Assembly (NCBI GenBank): GCA_903872065.1
Contig: CAIQJJ010000729.1
Span: 1-32,091 of the forward strand
Reading direction: 5' to 3'
DNA: 32,091 bases
DNA from: an uncultured Anaerolineales bacterium
GTDB lineage: Bacteria > Chloroflexota > Anaerolineae > Anaerolineales > UBA4823
Part shown: positions 14,802-22,907 of the stretch, piece after piece
Position numbering within the stretch: the stretch's first letter is position 1
Layout of the letters: every line of letters begins with the position of its first letter
Program-made: the position numbers and the translations under genes
The notes under the pieces: generated by a model
Seen by the model: the letters and a program-made list of their open reading frames with translations, nothing else
What the model was told of the DNA's origin: nothing
Database searches by the model: none

Positions 14802-15293
14802 TCAAGGGTTTTGCACAATTGCCAGGTAGTTGGAAACCGCCCAACCATGAATCGCCTCATCATAAGGGCCGACCAGGTACCACCAGGTGTAGCCATCGGT
14901 TTCGCGCGGCCCATCCTCAATCCGAAAGACCTCCGATTCGAGCGCCACACGCAAAATCTCGCCCTCCAATCCTGGCGCAGCGCGCAGCCGCAATCCGTCT
15001 GTGCCGGTGCCGCTGACCTGGACATAAGCCCCCACCATGATCACCCCCGGAATAGGCGAGGGGGGAACCGCCGAAGTTGCAGTAGGTGTATGATGGGGGG
15101 GAGTAGGGGTTTGCACAACAGGCGTCAAGGTGGGGGCCGGCATCAGGCTGACGATGGCTGTCGTCACGCCAGAGGGCGCAGCCGGATTACGCATCAGGTT
15201 GATCATAAAGAGCGTTAAGATCAACAGGACGGCCGCGATCGCTGCTGAAGCAATGAAGACCCAAGGATTGAACCAATCGCGTATGGTTTGCAT
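14802..15293 (-). CDS. Membrane-anchored SH3-like domain protein
   Basis: This is 163 aa from ATG 15293 (MQTIRDWFNPWVFI); the track's earlier start would run into the preceding gene. An N-terminal TM helix (about residues 10-33, VFIASAAIAAVLLILTLFMI) is followed by a Pro/Thr-rich linker (PTPTPPHHTPTAT). The C-terminal domain from about 95 resembles a bacterial SH3b module (GLRLRAAPGLEGEILRVAL, WWYLVGPYDEAIHGWAVSNYL). The topology suggests the SH3 domain is outside the membrane, probably binding cell wall or surface polymer. It lies 43 nt after the exchanger half-gene. Confidence 0.82.
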   Translation of the reverse strand: MQTIRDWFNPWVFIASAAIAAVLLILTLFMINLMRNPAAPSGVTTAIVSLMPAPTLTPVVQTPTPPHHTPTATSAVPPSPIPGVIMVGAYVQVSGTGTDGLRLRAAPGLEGEILRVALESEVFRIEDGPRETDGYTWWYLVGPYDEAIHGWAVSNYLAIVQNP

Positions 15294-15336
15294 GGCAGGG
15301 TTGAGAATGAGACCCAAACAAGAAATGGACAAGCGG

Positions 15337-15906
15337 TTACATGACCACCGGCAGGAGGAAGAAAGCCAGGCCCAAGATAATGTAAATGGCGAGCAGTTCG
15401 GCGCCCTCCAGCCAGTTCGATTCGCCATCCGCCGAGACGAGGGCGGCGATCATAACGCCGGCAATCAGCGCCAAAAGCTCAAACTGGTCAAAAGTCAAGG
15501 TGAGGTGATGACCGAAAAGCAAACTGACAAAGACCAGCACCGGGGCGACAAACAAAGCTATTTGCAAACTGGAAGCGATCGCAATTTCGACGCTGAGCGT
15601 CATCTGATTTTTCAGGGCAACCTGCAGCGCCACCAGATGTTCCGCCACGTTCCCAATGATGGGGATAAAGATGATGCCGATGAAGAATTCCGAAATGCCC
15701 AATGCTTCAACCACCGGTTCGACCGAGCCAACCAGCAGTTCAGAGAGAAAGGCGACTCCAACCGTAGACAGGCCCAAGACGATGATTGCAGTGCGCAGCG
15801 GCCAATGGGAAACTGCGTTGACATGTCCAGTCTCTTCGACCGTCAGCGGGCTTTCCACTGTCCGCAAACTGTAGATGAGTCCAAGTGCATATAGGATAAT
15901 CATCAC
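15337..15906 (-). CDS. Ca2+/H+ antiporter (CaCA family), C-terminal half separated by a frameshift
   Basis: This 189-aa half has about five TM helices and the second alpha-repeat motif FFIGIIFIPIIGNVAEHLVAL, with its ion-coordinating GNxAE. It opens at GTG 15906, overlapping the N-terminal half's TGA by 4 nt. The joint reads as one continuous CAX sequence (LSLGVAG | VMIILYALGLIYSL) if one G is added to the GGGG run at the junction. The natural length of about 365 aa is recovered when both halves are joined. It may be a frameshift, an assembly error, or a real two-subunit version translated through a GTGA coupling. Confidence 0.85.
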   Translation of the reverse strand: MMIILYALGLIYSLRTVESPLTVEETGHVNAVSHWPLRTAIIVLGLSTVGVAFLSELLVGSVEPVVEALGISEFFIGIIFIPIIGNVAEHLVALQVALKNQMTLSVEIAIASSLQIALFVAPVLVFVSLLFGHHLTLTFDQFELLALIAGVMIAALVSADGESNWLEGAELLAIYIILGLAFFLLPVVM

Positions 15907-16430
15907 CCCGCCACTCCCAGGCTGAGCGCCTCTACCTGTGGACTTGGGGGATCGATATTGCCGATGGAGTGGCTGAACAACGATGGCACCAGAAGGGTCA
16001 ACACTGTCATGACCAACAAAACCGAGTTATGCCCGGCCTGGCGGCGATCAAATTTCTGCGCGCCGTGGCGCAAACCGCCAAGCAGCATGGACATTCCCAA
16101 CACTAGCAGCAAGTTCCCCAAGATGGAGCCAATGATGGAGGCTTTGACCAGATCAAGCAAGCCTTCACGGATGGCGAATATGGTGATGATCAATTCTGCG
16201 GCATTGCCCAGGGTGGCATTGAGCAAGCCGCCGATGCGCGGCCCGGTGTAATGCGCCAGGGATTCGGTCGCTTCACCAATATAGCCCGCCATGGGGATGA
16301 CCGCAACGGCGGATAAGGCAAAGACCCAAATTGCCCCCCAATCCGTCATTTCAGCCAGGATGGCCAGGGGCAAAAAAACGAGCAGGATAGCAATTGGTTG
16401 GTGTTTGAGGTAAGTAAGAAGTTTCTTCAT
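15903..16430 (-). CDS. Ca2+/H+ antiporter (CaCA family), N-terminal half
   Basis: This is 175 aa from ATG 16430 (MKKLLTYLKHQPIAILLVF); the track's 16508 start would lie on the promoter. It has about five TM helices and the first alpha-repeat GGLLNATLGNAAELIITIFA, the GNAAE motif of cation exchangers. KASIIGSILGNLLLVLGMSM adds a second typical helix. The protein would exchange cytosolic Ca2+ for protons at the inner membrane. It ends LSLGVAG followed by TGA exactly where the other frame takes over. Confidence 0.88.
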   Translation of the reverse strand: MKKLLTYLKHQPIAILLVFLPLAILAEMTDWGAIWVFALSAVAVIPMAGYIGEATESLAHYTGPRIGGLLNATLGNAAELIITIFAIREGLLDLVKASIIGSILGNLLLVLGMSMLLGGLRHGAQKFDRRQAGHNSVLLVMTVLTLLVPSLFSHSIGNIDPPSPQVEALSLGVAG

Positions 16431-16498
16431 TTTTTGGTCTCTTACAGCGACGTTTTGACGACGCAGTCTGATTGGGTTTGAATACAATTGGTAGTCTA

Positions 16499-16507
16499 AT
16501 TGTACCA
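16499..16507 (-). promoter_or_regulatory. Extended -10 promoter of the CaCA exchanger
   Basis: Minus-strand TGGTACAAT gives a start near 16492 and a leader of about 60 nt to ATG 16430. It is identical to the recG extended -10 (TGGTACAAT). Confidence 0.5.
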
Positions 16508-16534
16508 AGTTTGAGCAACAGAGGAGGGGAATCG

Positions 16535-16543
16535 TGCTAAAAT
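16535..16543 (+). promoter_or_regulatory. Extended -10 promoter of the PknB-like kinase (leaderless)
   Basis: TGCTAAAAT (extended -10) ends 6 nt before the ATG at 16550. The purine-rich gaggagggg at 16521-16529 lies about 20 nt from the ATG and upstream of the -10, so it would not be in the transcript. Confidence 0.5.
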
Positions 16544-16549
16544 CAACCC

Positions 16550-17689
16550 ATGGTCTTGCTCAATAATCGCTACCAACTCGAACAACGCCTGGGCGCAGGC
16601 GGCATGGCCAGCATTTTCCTGGCGCAGGATTTAACGCTGGAACGCCGTGTGGCGATTAAGCTGCTGCGCGAAGATTTTTCAGGCGATGCGGCCTTTCGGG
16701 CGCGCTTCCATCAGGAAGCAAAAGCCGCCGCCAACCTCACCCACCCCAACATCGTCACCGTCCACGATTTCGGCCTGGACACGGTTTCGGGACGTTTGTT
16801 CATTGTGATGGAATACGTCCCCGGCCCCGACCTGAAGGCGCTGCTGCGGCAGCGTGGGCGGTTCACGGTGGAAGAGGCCATTCCACTGCTGATCCAGGCT
16901 TGCGCCGGTATAGGCTATGCGCATCGCGCCGGGTTGGTGCATTGCGACGTGAAACCGCACAACCTGATCGTAACGCCCGATCAGCGCTTGAAAGTCACCG
17001 ACTTCGGCATCGCTCGCGCCCTGGCTTCGATCCAGCCAGATGAAAAGAACAGCGTCGTGTGGGGGTCGCCGCAATATTTTGCGCCAGAACAGGCCGCCGG
17101 CGGGGCCCCATCGCCGGCATCCGACGTGTATTCGCTGGGGGTCATCTTATATGAGCTGCTCTGCGGACAACTGCCTTTTATCTCTGAGTCGCCGGGCGAG
17201 TTTGCGCGCCTGCATCGCGAGACGCCCCCGCCTCCACCGCGCCAGATCAATCCGGCCATCCCGCCAGTGCTGGAAGAAATTATTCTTAAAGTGCTGTCCA
17301 AAGAGCCGGCAGCCCGCTACCGCACCGCCGACCAATTGGGACGGGTGTTGATCGCGTACACCAAAGGAGGGCAGAGCGTTCAGGCGTCTCAGACGATCAG
17401 TTCTGCGGCGGCGACCTCTGCATCCGCCGTCGCAGTCACGCGGCAAGCCCCCGTTCCGCCGCCACCTCCGCCGCGCACTGCCGCCCCCCCTCTGCGGCAG
17501 CCTCCGCCGGCGGAAAGGCCGCTTCCACCGGCGCAGGTAGAGGAAGAGGGTGAGGAAGAAGAACCGGCGGAGAACCCACTCGATATTGATTGGATTACCT
17601 GGGGCCTGGCTCTTTTGGCTTTGCTGGCGGTAGGGGGATTAATCCCACTCTGGCTGTGGGTCTACCTGGTTTACAACCCGCCGCGCTGA
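16550..17689 (+). CDS. PknB-like Ser/Thr protein kinase with C-terminal TM segment
   Basis: A 379-aa receptor-like kinase. The catalytic domain (about residues 8-270) has LGAGGMASIF, VAIKLL (Lys 37), LVHCDVKPHNLIV (Cys replacing Arg of HRD), TDFGIARAL, GSPQYFAPEQ and SDVYSLGVILYELLCG. The usual HRD Arg is absent, so it may be an RD-independent kinase that does not need activation-loop phosphorylation. A proline-rich and acidic juxtamembrane stretch (PPPPPPRTAAPP, then EEEGEEEE) leads to one TM helix (WGLALLALLAVGGLIPLWLWV) near the C-terminus, with almost no extracellular domain. It is divergent from the exchanger and ends 20 nt before the convergent glycosyltransferase stop. Confidence 0.92.
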   Translation: MVLLNNRYQLEQRLGAGGMASIFLAQDLTLERRVAIKLLREDFSGDAAFRARFHQEAKAAANLTHPNIVTVHDFGLDTVSGRLFIVMEYVPGPDLKALLRQRGRFTVEEAIPLLIQACAGIGYAHRAGLVHCDVKPHNLIVTPDQRLKVTDFGIARALASIQPDEKNSVVWGSPQYFAPEQAAGGAPSPASDVYSLGVILYELLCGQLPFISESPGEFARLHRETPPPPPRQINPAIPPVLEEIILKVLSKEPAARYRTADQLGRVLIAYTKGGQSVQASQTISSAAATSASAVAVTRQAPVPPPPPPRTAAPPLRQPPPAERPLPPAQVEEEGEEEEPAENPLDIDWITWGLALLALLAVGGLIPLWLWVYLVYNPPR

Positions 17690-17708
17690 TCCAGAGCGGG
17701 GCAAAGTT

Positions 17709-18950
17709 TCAAATGGAATGGTTGAGGCGCTGCAAAACATCCCTGGCGCACGCCAGACCATCTTCGGCGCGCAGTTGCTGGCCCAAACGGTCGGCGCGCT
17801 GGCGCATGGATGGCTGCCGCGCGTCCTGGACGGCCTGCGCCAGGCGCTCGGCTGTCAAGACACTGCGGGGGATAGGACGCGGCCCGACGCCAAGCGCAGC
17901 CACTTGCCGCCCCCAAAAGAATTGATCTTGCATGTGAGGGATGAGGATCGAGGGTTTGCCGGCGCGCAGCCCGGCGGCGGTGCTGCCGGCCCCGCCATGA
18001 TGGACAACCGCCGCCATGTATTCAAAAAGCCAGGCATGGGGAGCAGAATCCAGTAAAAAGACCGTCTTAGGCAACTGCTCTCCTGCCAGGCCGCCCCAAC
18101 CGCGCGCCAGCACCGCGCGCTGGCCGGTCTGGCGCAGCGCCTCCAGCACCAGGCGAGTCATCTCCGCGGCTGAACGGTTGGCCATGCTGCCAAAACCGAT
18201 ATACACCGGCGGATCGCCGGCCTCAAGGAAAGCGGACAGGGCAGAGGGCGGCTTCCAATCGTCGGGAGCGGGCAAAAACCAATAACCGGTCTGATGCACC
18301 CAGGCTGGCCAATCCGCCGGCCTGGGGACGACCAGGGGGCTGTAGGCATGCAATTGGGGAATGTTCAAGCGCTGCAAGATGCCAGGCGCGCCAGCAAGGT
18401 GCAAAACCTCCTGCCGGAAACGCGTCAGAGCGCCGCGATAGAGCATTTGCCAGACCAATGCTAAGAGCAGCCAATGCGTCGTGCGATTGAAAACGCCGCC
18501 CAGGTTGGGAATTGTCCCCTGGGGTACAGGAAAAGCGCGCGTTGGATAGGCAGGAATCAAAAGCGCCGGCGCTCCCACTGCGCCCAATTTCTCAGCAATG
18601 TCATAGCCCCACAAAGAAATAAAGCTGTAGACCAACACGTCTGTATCCTGGCAAGCCTGCCAGGAATCAAGCTGAATTTGCATGGTGTAACGGCTGGTTT
18701 CACGCAAGAAATAAAGCAGCGCATCCCACAGACGGCCGGAATGGATCATTGCCTGGCCGGCGTCGGTTTCCAATAAGCTTTGGATGCCAAATGGCAAAGG
18801 GCGAAACGCCAACCCATGCGATCGCGCCAGGGCTTCAAAATCGGCGTTCGCAACCAGGCGCACTGCGTGGCCGGCGCGTTGTAAACCAAGCGCCAGAGCA
18901 ATGAAAGGCTGGACATCGCCGCGTGAGCCATGCGCTAAGACTGTAATCAT
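17709..18950 (-). CDS. GT1-family glycosyltransferase (sterol/macrolide glucosyltransferase-like)
   Basis: This GT-B enzyme would move a sugar from a nucleotide donor to a lipophilic acceptor alcohol. At 413 aa it fits the UGT/MGT type. The N-terminal acceptor domain begins MITVLAHGSRGDVQPFIALA, typical of sterol glucosyltransferases and antibiotic GTs. The donor site shows VYIGFGSMANRS and AAVVHHGGAGSTAAGLRAGK, then ILIPHMQDQFFWGRQV. No TM segment, so it is probably peripheral to the membrane. Its ATG overlaps the prenyltransferase-like gene's stop by ATGA, making it the last gene of the terpenoid operon. The expected acceptor is the terpenoid alcohol from the preceding enzyme (inference). 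Confidence 0.9.
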   Translation of the reverse strand: MITVLAHGSRGDVQPFIALALGLQRAGHAVRLVANADFEALARSHGLAFRPLPFGIQSLLETDAGQAMIHSGRLWDALLYFLRETSRYTMQIQLDSWQACQDTDVLVYSFISLWGYDIAEKLGAVGAPALLIPAYPTRAFPVPQGTIPNLGGVFNRTTHWLLLALVWQMLYRGALTRFRQEVLHLAGAPGILQRLNIPQLHAYSPLVVPRPADWPAWVHQTGYWFLPAPDDWKPPSALSAFLEAGDPPVYIGFGSMANRSAAEMTRLVLEALRQTGQRAVLARGWGGLAGEQLPKTVFLLDSAPHAWLFEYMAAVVHHGGAGSTAAGLRAGKPSILIPHMQDQFFWGRQVAALGVGPRPIPRSVLTAERLAQAVQDARQPSMRQRADRLGQQLRAEDGLACARDVLQRLNHSI

Positions 18951-19846
18951 ACGGAACTTCCTTCCACCGCTTCAAGCGGCGTCGGGTACCAAAATGGGCC
19001 AAGACGCGTCCCAAGTCCCAAAATGGGGGCGCTCTGCCAGGCCTGGCGATAAGCCAGGGACTGTTCGGCGCGGCCAGCTTTGTCCGCTCGCCAGGTGCGA
19101 CGCAGATAGACATCATCATAAAGCACCTGGCGCAGGCCGACTTCATCCAGACTGTAGCCGGGTTTTTGATGCCAATAGCCTTGCAAGGGGCCGCGCGCCA
19201 GCAGCGGCGGCAGTTGCAGCGAGGACAGCTGCGGCTTACCTGTCCCCAGGTATAAAGTGACAGGGGGGATCGCCTCGCCATAGAGAACTCTCTGCACCGC
19301 GGGAATGCTTTCGGAGGCGGTTTCCACAACCGCGCGGCGGGCCGCTTCAATCAGCCATTGCAGCGGCGCATCGTAATCAGGGACGGCGTAACACCACAAG
19401 GTAAAAGAAGCTTCAGGGGGGGTCTCTGCCGCAAGAAGTTGGCCGGCCTGGCGCAGGGCAGGGATAAACTCGCTGCATGCCAGGCGAACCCGCCAGCCCA
19501 TGCGCCTGTAATGGGCGAGCGCCGGCGCGCCGGTCAGGCCTTGCAAATACCAACGCCACAAATGCTCGCGATAATCTGCCGTGACCTCATCGAACTGGCT
19601 GGGGCCCAACATGGGCATGATTAAATGACGCGCCCCACAACGCTGGAATAACTCCACCGTGCGCCATAATTCCCCCTGTGTCCAGGCGGCAAACGCATCG
19701 CCCTGGGTGGGAACTCCGGCCAGGGCGGCGGCGCGGCGCGTGCCAGAAGCAGCGTAGATCAGCGCTTCTGGCAGCAGAGGGCGCAAGGCGTCGAGCGGCA
19801 GCACGAGAAATTCAGCGAAAGAGGGAATCGAGGCTTCGGGGTTCAT
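18947..19846 (-). CDS. Rv3378c-like diterpene synthase/transferase (cis-prenyltransferase fold)
   Basis: A 299-aa protein resembling, from memory, M. tuberculosis Rv3378c (tuberculosinol/tuberculosinyl-adenosine synthase) and the Herpetosiphon kolavelool synthase. Rv3378c acts on the diphosphate made by the class II cyclase Rv3377c. Shared landmarks are EFL.LPL at the N-terminus, SGTRRAAA at residues 34-38 (Rv3378c FDGTRRW at 34-38), a helix ending RHLIMPMLG, LRQVLYDDVYLRR (Rv3378c LRRILYDHIYLRH) and ILGLGTRLGPFWYP near the end. The catalytic Asp34 of Rv3378c is Ser here. It is a soluble cytoplasmic enzyme and likely releases an alcohol or transfers the cyclised prenyl group. It overlaps the histidine kinase and GT genes by ATGA on each side. 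Confidence 0.82.
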   Translation of the reverse strand: MNPEASIPSFAEFLVLPLDALRPLLPEALIYAASGTRRAAALAGVPTQGDAFAAWTQGELWRTVELFQRCGARHLIMPMLGPSQFDEVTADYREHLWRWYLQGLTGAPALAHYRRMGWRVRLACSEFIPALRQAGQLLAAETPPEASFTLWCYAVPDYDAPLQWLIEAARRAVVETASESIPAVQRVLYGEAIPPVTLYLGTGKPQLSSLQLPPLLARGPLQGYWHQKPGYSLDEVGLRQVLYDDVYLRRTWRADKAGRAEQSLAYRQAWQSAPILGLGTRLGPFWYPTPLEAVEGSSV

Positions 19847-21333
19847 TCGCCGCCCCCGACCGCCTCCGCGCCATTGGCCTGATCCCCATCCATAACCGGC
19901 AGGAAAATAGTGAAGGTCGAACCGCTCCCCAACTGGCTGGCAATTTCAATGCGGCCTTTGTGCGTTTCGACAATTTCTTTGGTAATCGAGAGGCCCAGGC
20001 CAGTGCCGGGGATGGAGGACTGGCTGGCTTGCGCGCCGCGATAAAAACGCTCAAAGATATGCGGCAGATCTTCCACATGAATCCCCATGCCGGTATCTTC
20101 CACCTGCAAGACAGCGTGTTTTTGTCCTGCATCGTAAAGGGTGCGGATTTTGATCTCGCCTTTTGGGGTGTAATTGACCGCATTCCCGATCAGGTTGGTC
20201 GCCACCTGTTTCAACTGACTGGCATCAGCCCAAAGGGGAGGCATGTAGGCCGCCGGCTCAAAAGCCATCTTTAAACCCTTGACCTCCGCCCTCAAGTGAT
20301 TGGCAATAAAGACCTGATCGATCACTTGGTTAAAATCAATCCAATGAAATTCAGTCTTACGTGTGCCAAGTTCCATGCGGGTCAAATCAAGCACATCCTG
20401 CACCAACTGCGCCAGGCGGTTAATCTCTTCTTCCAGCACCTTAATATAGCGTTCCTGCCGTTCCGCTTTGCCCAGGCGCAGCATCTCCATATAAATGGTC
20501 AGATTGCTGATCGGCGTACGCAGTTCATGCGTAACGTCAGAAACAAATTTGGATTTCAAACGATCGAGGCTCTTAAGTTTCTCGTTGGCGCTGGAAAGTT
20601 CCTGGGTCTGTCTCTCCAGGCAGGCATTGGCGTTCGACAAGTCATCGGCCTGCTGCGCCAGTTGCAAATTGGCCTGCGCCAGTTCATAAGCCTGTGCGCC
20701 CAGCTGCTGGTTGGCCTGCGCCAGCTCTTGAGTGCGGCGAATGACGCGGGCGTCCAGTTCCTGGTTGATCAAGCGCAGGTCAGTGAGGGCATTTTCCAGG
20801 CTGCGCGCCGTTAACCATGACACCAGAGCAATCGCCAGCAGGGGAAAGGTGGATAAATAAAACCCGGCGGAGACATTGTATAAGAAACCGATCACGCTGA
20901 TCATTGCCCCTATGCTCAAAGCAGTCACAAAACTGGCAGAAGGCGTGAGCAAAACACTGGAGACCATCACCGGCACCACGAAATAAAACATGCTTTCGCC
21001 AGCCACCAATAGATTAATATTCGCGGTGGCAATCGAAATCGCCAACATGATCAAAAACAGGATGCTGGCAAACCGAATTTTCCCCGCCCGGTTCAGGCGA
21101 ACAATCAAAAGCGTGCTGATGGAGTAAGCAATACAGGTCCACAAAGTGGGATAAAGCATCTCCCAGCCAGGAAGTTTAAACGCGATGTCGAACAGCAAGA
21201 CAATGATCATCAAAATGACCAATGGTAGAAGGCCCAACAACAAAATATTCAGCAATCGCGCGCGGCGCGACTCATCCGGGTCCAATGAAGGCACTTCGAT
21301 CATCTTCCACAAACGTCTGAAAAGCTCCATCAT
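19843..21333 (-). CDS. Membrane sensor histidine kinase embedded in the terpenoid operon
   Basis: This is 496 aa from ATG 21333, which has a strong Shine-Dalgarno (AGGAGGAAC) and overlaps the cyclase stop by ATGA; the track's longer start lies inside the cyclase. About six TM helices fill residues 20-185 with short loops, so the signal is probably sensed within the membrane. A coiled coil of repeated QELAQANQQL/YELAQANLQL heptads (about 190-255) connects to HisKA (FVSDVTHELRTP, His near 269). The HATPase follows, with NLIGNAVNYTPKG, VEDTGMGI, FERFYRG and GTGLGLSITKEI. The receiver-only regulator across the divergent promoter is the nearest partner. Sensing the terpenoid product or a membrane state is inference. 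Confidence 0.92.
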   Translation of the reverse strand: MMELFRRLWKMIEVPSLDPDESRRARLLNILLLGLLPLVILMIIVLLFDIAFKLPGWEMLYPTLWTCIAYSISTLLIVRLNRAGKIRFASILFLIMLAISIATANINLLVAGESMFYFVVPVMVSSVLLTPSASFVTALSIGAMISVIGFLYNVSAGFYLSTFPLLAIALVSWLTARSLENALTDLRLINQELDARVIRRTQELAQANQQLGAQAYELAQANLQLAQQADDLSNANACLERQTQELSSANEKLKSLDRLKSKFVSDVTHELRTPISNLTIYMEMLRLGKAERQERYIKVLEEEINRLAQLVQDVLDLTRMELGTRKTEFHWIDFNQVIDQVFIANHLRAEVKGLKMAFEPAAYMPPLWADASQLKQVATNLIGNAVNYTPKGEIKIRTLYDAGQKHAVLQVEDTGMGIHVEDLPHIFERFYRGAQASQSSIPGTGLGLSITKEIVETHKGRIEIASQLGSGSTFTIFLPVMDGDQANGAEAVGGGE

Positions 21334-22901
21334 AATAGTTCCTCCTGCACGCCTAACATTAACGCGCTCAAAATGGCCGAGCGCACCACCAATACCGGCA
21401 CATACAGACATTTGCCAATCCACAACGGGGGATAGGGATCAAAACGATGTTCCGCCAGCCAACGCAGCCCGCGCTGCAAAACCTGCTTTGAAATCATTTT
21501 GCCAGAACGTCGCCAGAGCAAGAGCGCCTGCAAACAATAGGCGGTCTCTTCGGCGGTAGGGCCATAATAGCCCCAAGAGCCATCCACATTTTGCGTTTCC
21601 AAAATCCAATGTACTGCGTTCAGGGCAAAACTGTCCGCATACCCGGCGCAAGCGATGACAGCATGGGTGGTCGGATAATATGGCGAAGCGTGCCATTTAT
21701 CGAACCAGAGCATATCCAACATCAAACGCCGCTGCAAAAAAGAAAGCACTTTTTGCACCTGCGGCGCGTTGGCGGGCAGCCCCGAACGACGCAGCGCCCC
21801 CAAGACATGGACATTGGCGCTAACCGAGGGATTTGACTCAACCTGAAAGCAGCGAAAATACTGCTCCTGCTCATAATATGAAAAATCGAACTGGATAGGA
21901 CGACCGTAAAGCGACAGTACCTCATACGCCAGGCTGGTGACATCTGAATCAGTGGGAGCATAGCTGGCAGCAAACCCCACCCCTTTGCCGGGCATCCAGG
22001 CATCTTGCAGAAATTCCAGCCGCGGTTGGCAGAGCGCCAGGGCTTCGTCGTCCATTTGGCCGGCCAGGGCCAGGTTCCAGAGCGTCCAACTCAGTTCAAA
22101 GGTATCAAATGGGGCTACATCTGGAATACCGCCGTTATCGCGGTTGCGGGCCGCGACCTGGCGCAAATATGCCATCGCCGGCTCGTAGCCCGGACGAACG
22201 TATAAGACAAAGTAGGCGGTGGCTGAGGGGCTGTAGCTGACTGAGCCATTTGCCTCCAACAAGTGTTCGACATCGAAGAGATTGACGCTATCGGTGCCGG
22301 CCATCTCCGCCGAAAAAGCGACCGTCACTGCCCGGTTGACCTTGCCCATCGGCAGCCGCTCGAGGCGGGCGACCCGCTGCAGCATCAGGCGATCAAAGTA
22401 ATCGCCATCGCGAAAGAAATTCTGCCGGCGGTCGAGGCGCGACGGATCTTCCGGTGGAACCAAAGCCCCGGTTTGCCGCCAAAAGCCAACCTCTTCCCGG
22501 TGGATAGCGCCCAACGCCCTGGCTTCGGAGAGCAAGGTCGGGATGATCATCTCAAAACCAATCGTCTCGCCAACGATATCGGAGCGCAGGCCGCGAATGG
22601 CTGTATCCATGCCCACCAGGGCGCGGCGCAAACGATTTTGATCACGACGTTCGCCGCGCCGCGCCAGGGTGGTCAGAGCGGCCAGGGTGCAAATCAAGCG
22701 ATCATGGTGATACTTGGGCTGCATCGCGCCCCAACTGCCATCGGGAAGTTGGTGCGCCCGCAGCCATTCCAGCGCTTGCTCCCCTACTGGTTCCCCCAAT
22801 TCTGCCAGGCGAGCCACCCAGGCGGTGTCATAAGCGGTGCTTAACATCCGACCAGGGCCAGTCTCTCTGAGTAACGCGAGAACCTCTGAGTGCAAATCCA
22901 T
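21330..22901 (-). CDS. Class II diterpene cyclase (Rv3377c-like, halimadienyl/kolavenyl-type diphosphate synthase)
   Basis: The enzyme would protonate and cyclise GGPP to a bicyclic diphosphate. The 523-aa beta/gamma-domain form fits. It matches Rv3377c as I remember it: STAYDTAWVARL, LPDGSWGAMQPKYHHDRL, ANGSVSYSPSATAYF, SVSANVHVLGALRRSG, DGSWGYYGPTAEETAYCLQA and PPLWIGKCLYVPVLVVRSAI. The catalytic acid motif is PTDSDVTSLAYEVLS at about 318-322, a DxDxT variant parallel to the DCDTT of Rv3377c rather than canonical DxDD. Two QW-like motifs stabilise the barrels. No signal peptide or TM, so it is cytosolic. A GGAG site overlaps the upstream transporter stop, 6 nt away. Confidence 0.9.
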   Translation of the reverse strand: MDLHSEVLALLRETGPGRMLSTAYDTAWVARLAELGEPVGEQALEWLRAHQLPDGSWGAMQPKYHHDRLICTLAALTTLARRGERRDQNRLRRALVGMDTAIRGLRSDIVGETIGFEMIIPTLLSEARALGAIHREEVGFWRQTGALVPPEDPSRLDRRQNFFRDGDYFDRLMLQRVARLERLPMGKVNRAVTVAFSAEMAGTDSVNLFDVEHLLEANGSVSYSPSATAYFVLYVRPGYEPAMAYLRQVAARNRDNGGIPDVAPFDTFELSWTLWNLALAGQMDDEALALCQPRLEFLQDAWMPGKGVGFAASYAPTDSDVTSLAYEVLSLYGRPIQFDFSYYEQEQYFRCFQVESNPSVSANVHVLGALRRSGLPANAPQVQKVLSFLQRRLMLDMLWFDKWHASPYYPTTHAVIACAGYADSFALNAVHWILETQNVDGSWGYYGPTAEETAYCLQALLLWRRSGKMISKQVLQRGLRWLAEHRFDPYPPLWIGKCLYVPVLVVRSAILSALMLGVQEELL

Positions 22902-22907
22902 TTGGGG

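Noticed and set aside
15130-15894. 254-aa + strand ORF opposite the Ca2+/H+ exchanger half
   Set aside because: Charged, low-complexity composition with no family feature; it is the shadow of the hydrophobic exchanger frame on the other strand.
16431-16508. Longer start of the exchanger N-half given by the ORF track
   Set aside because: The added 26 residues overlap an extended -10 promoter and have no exchanger-like sequence; ATG 16430 starts the normal N-terminus.
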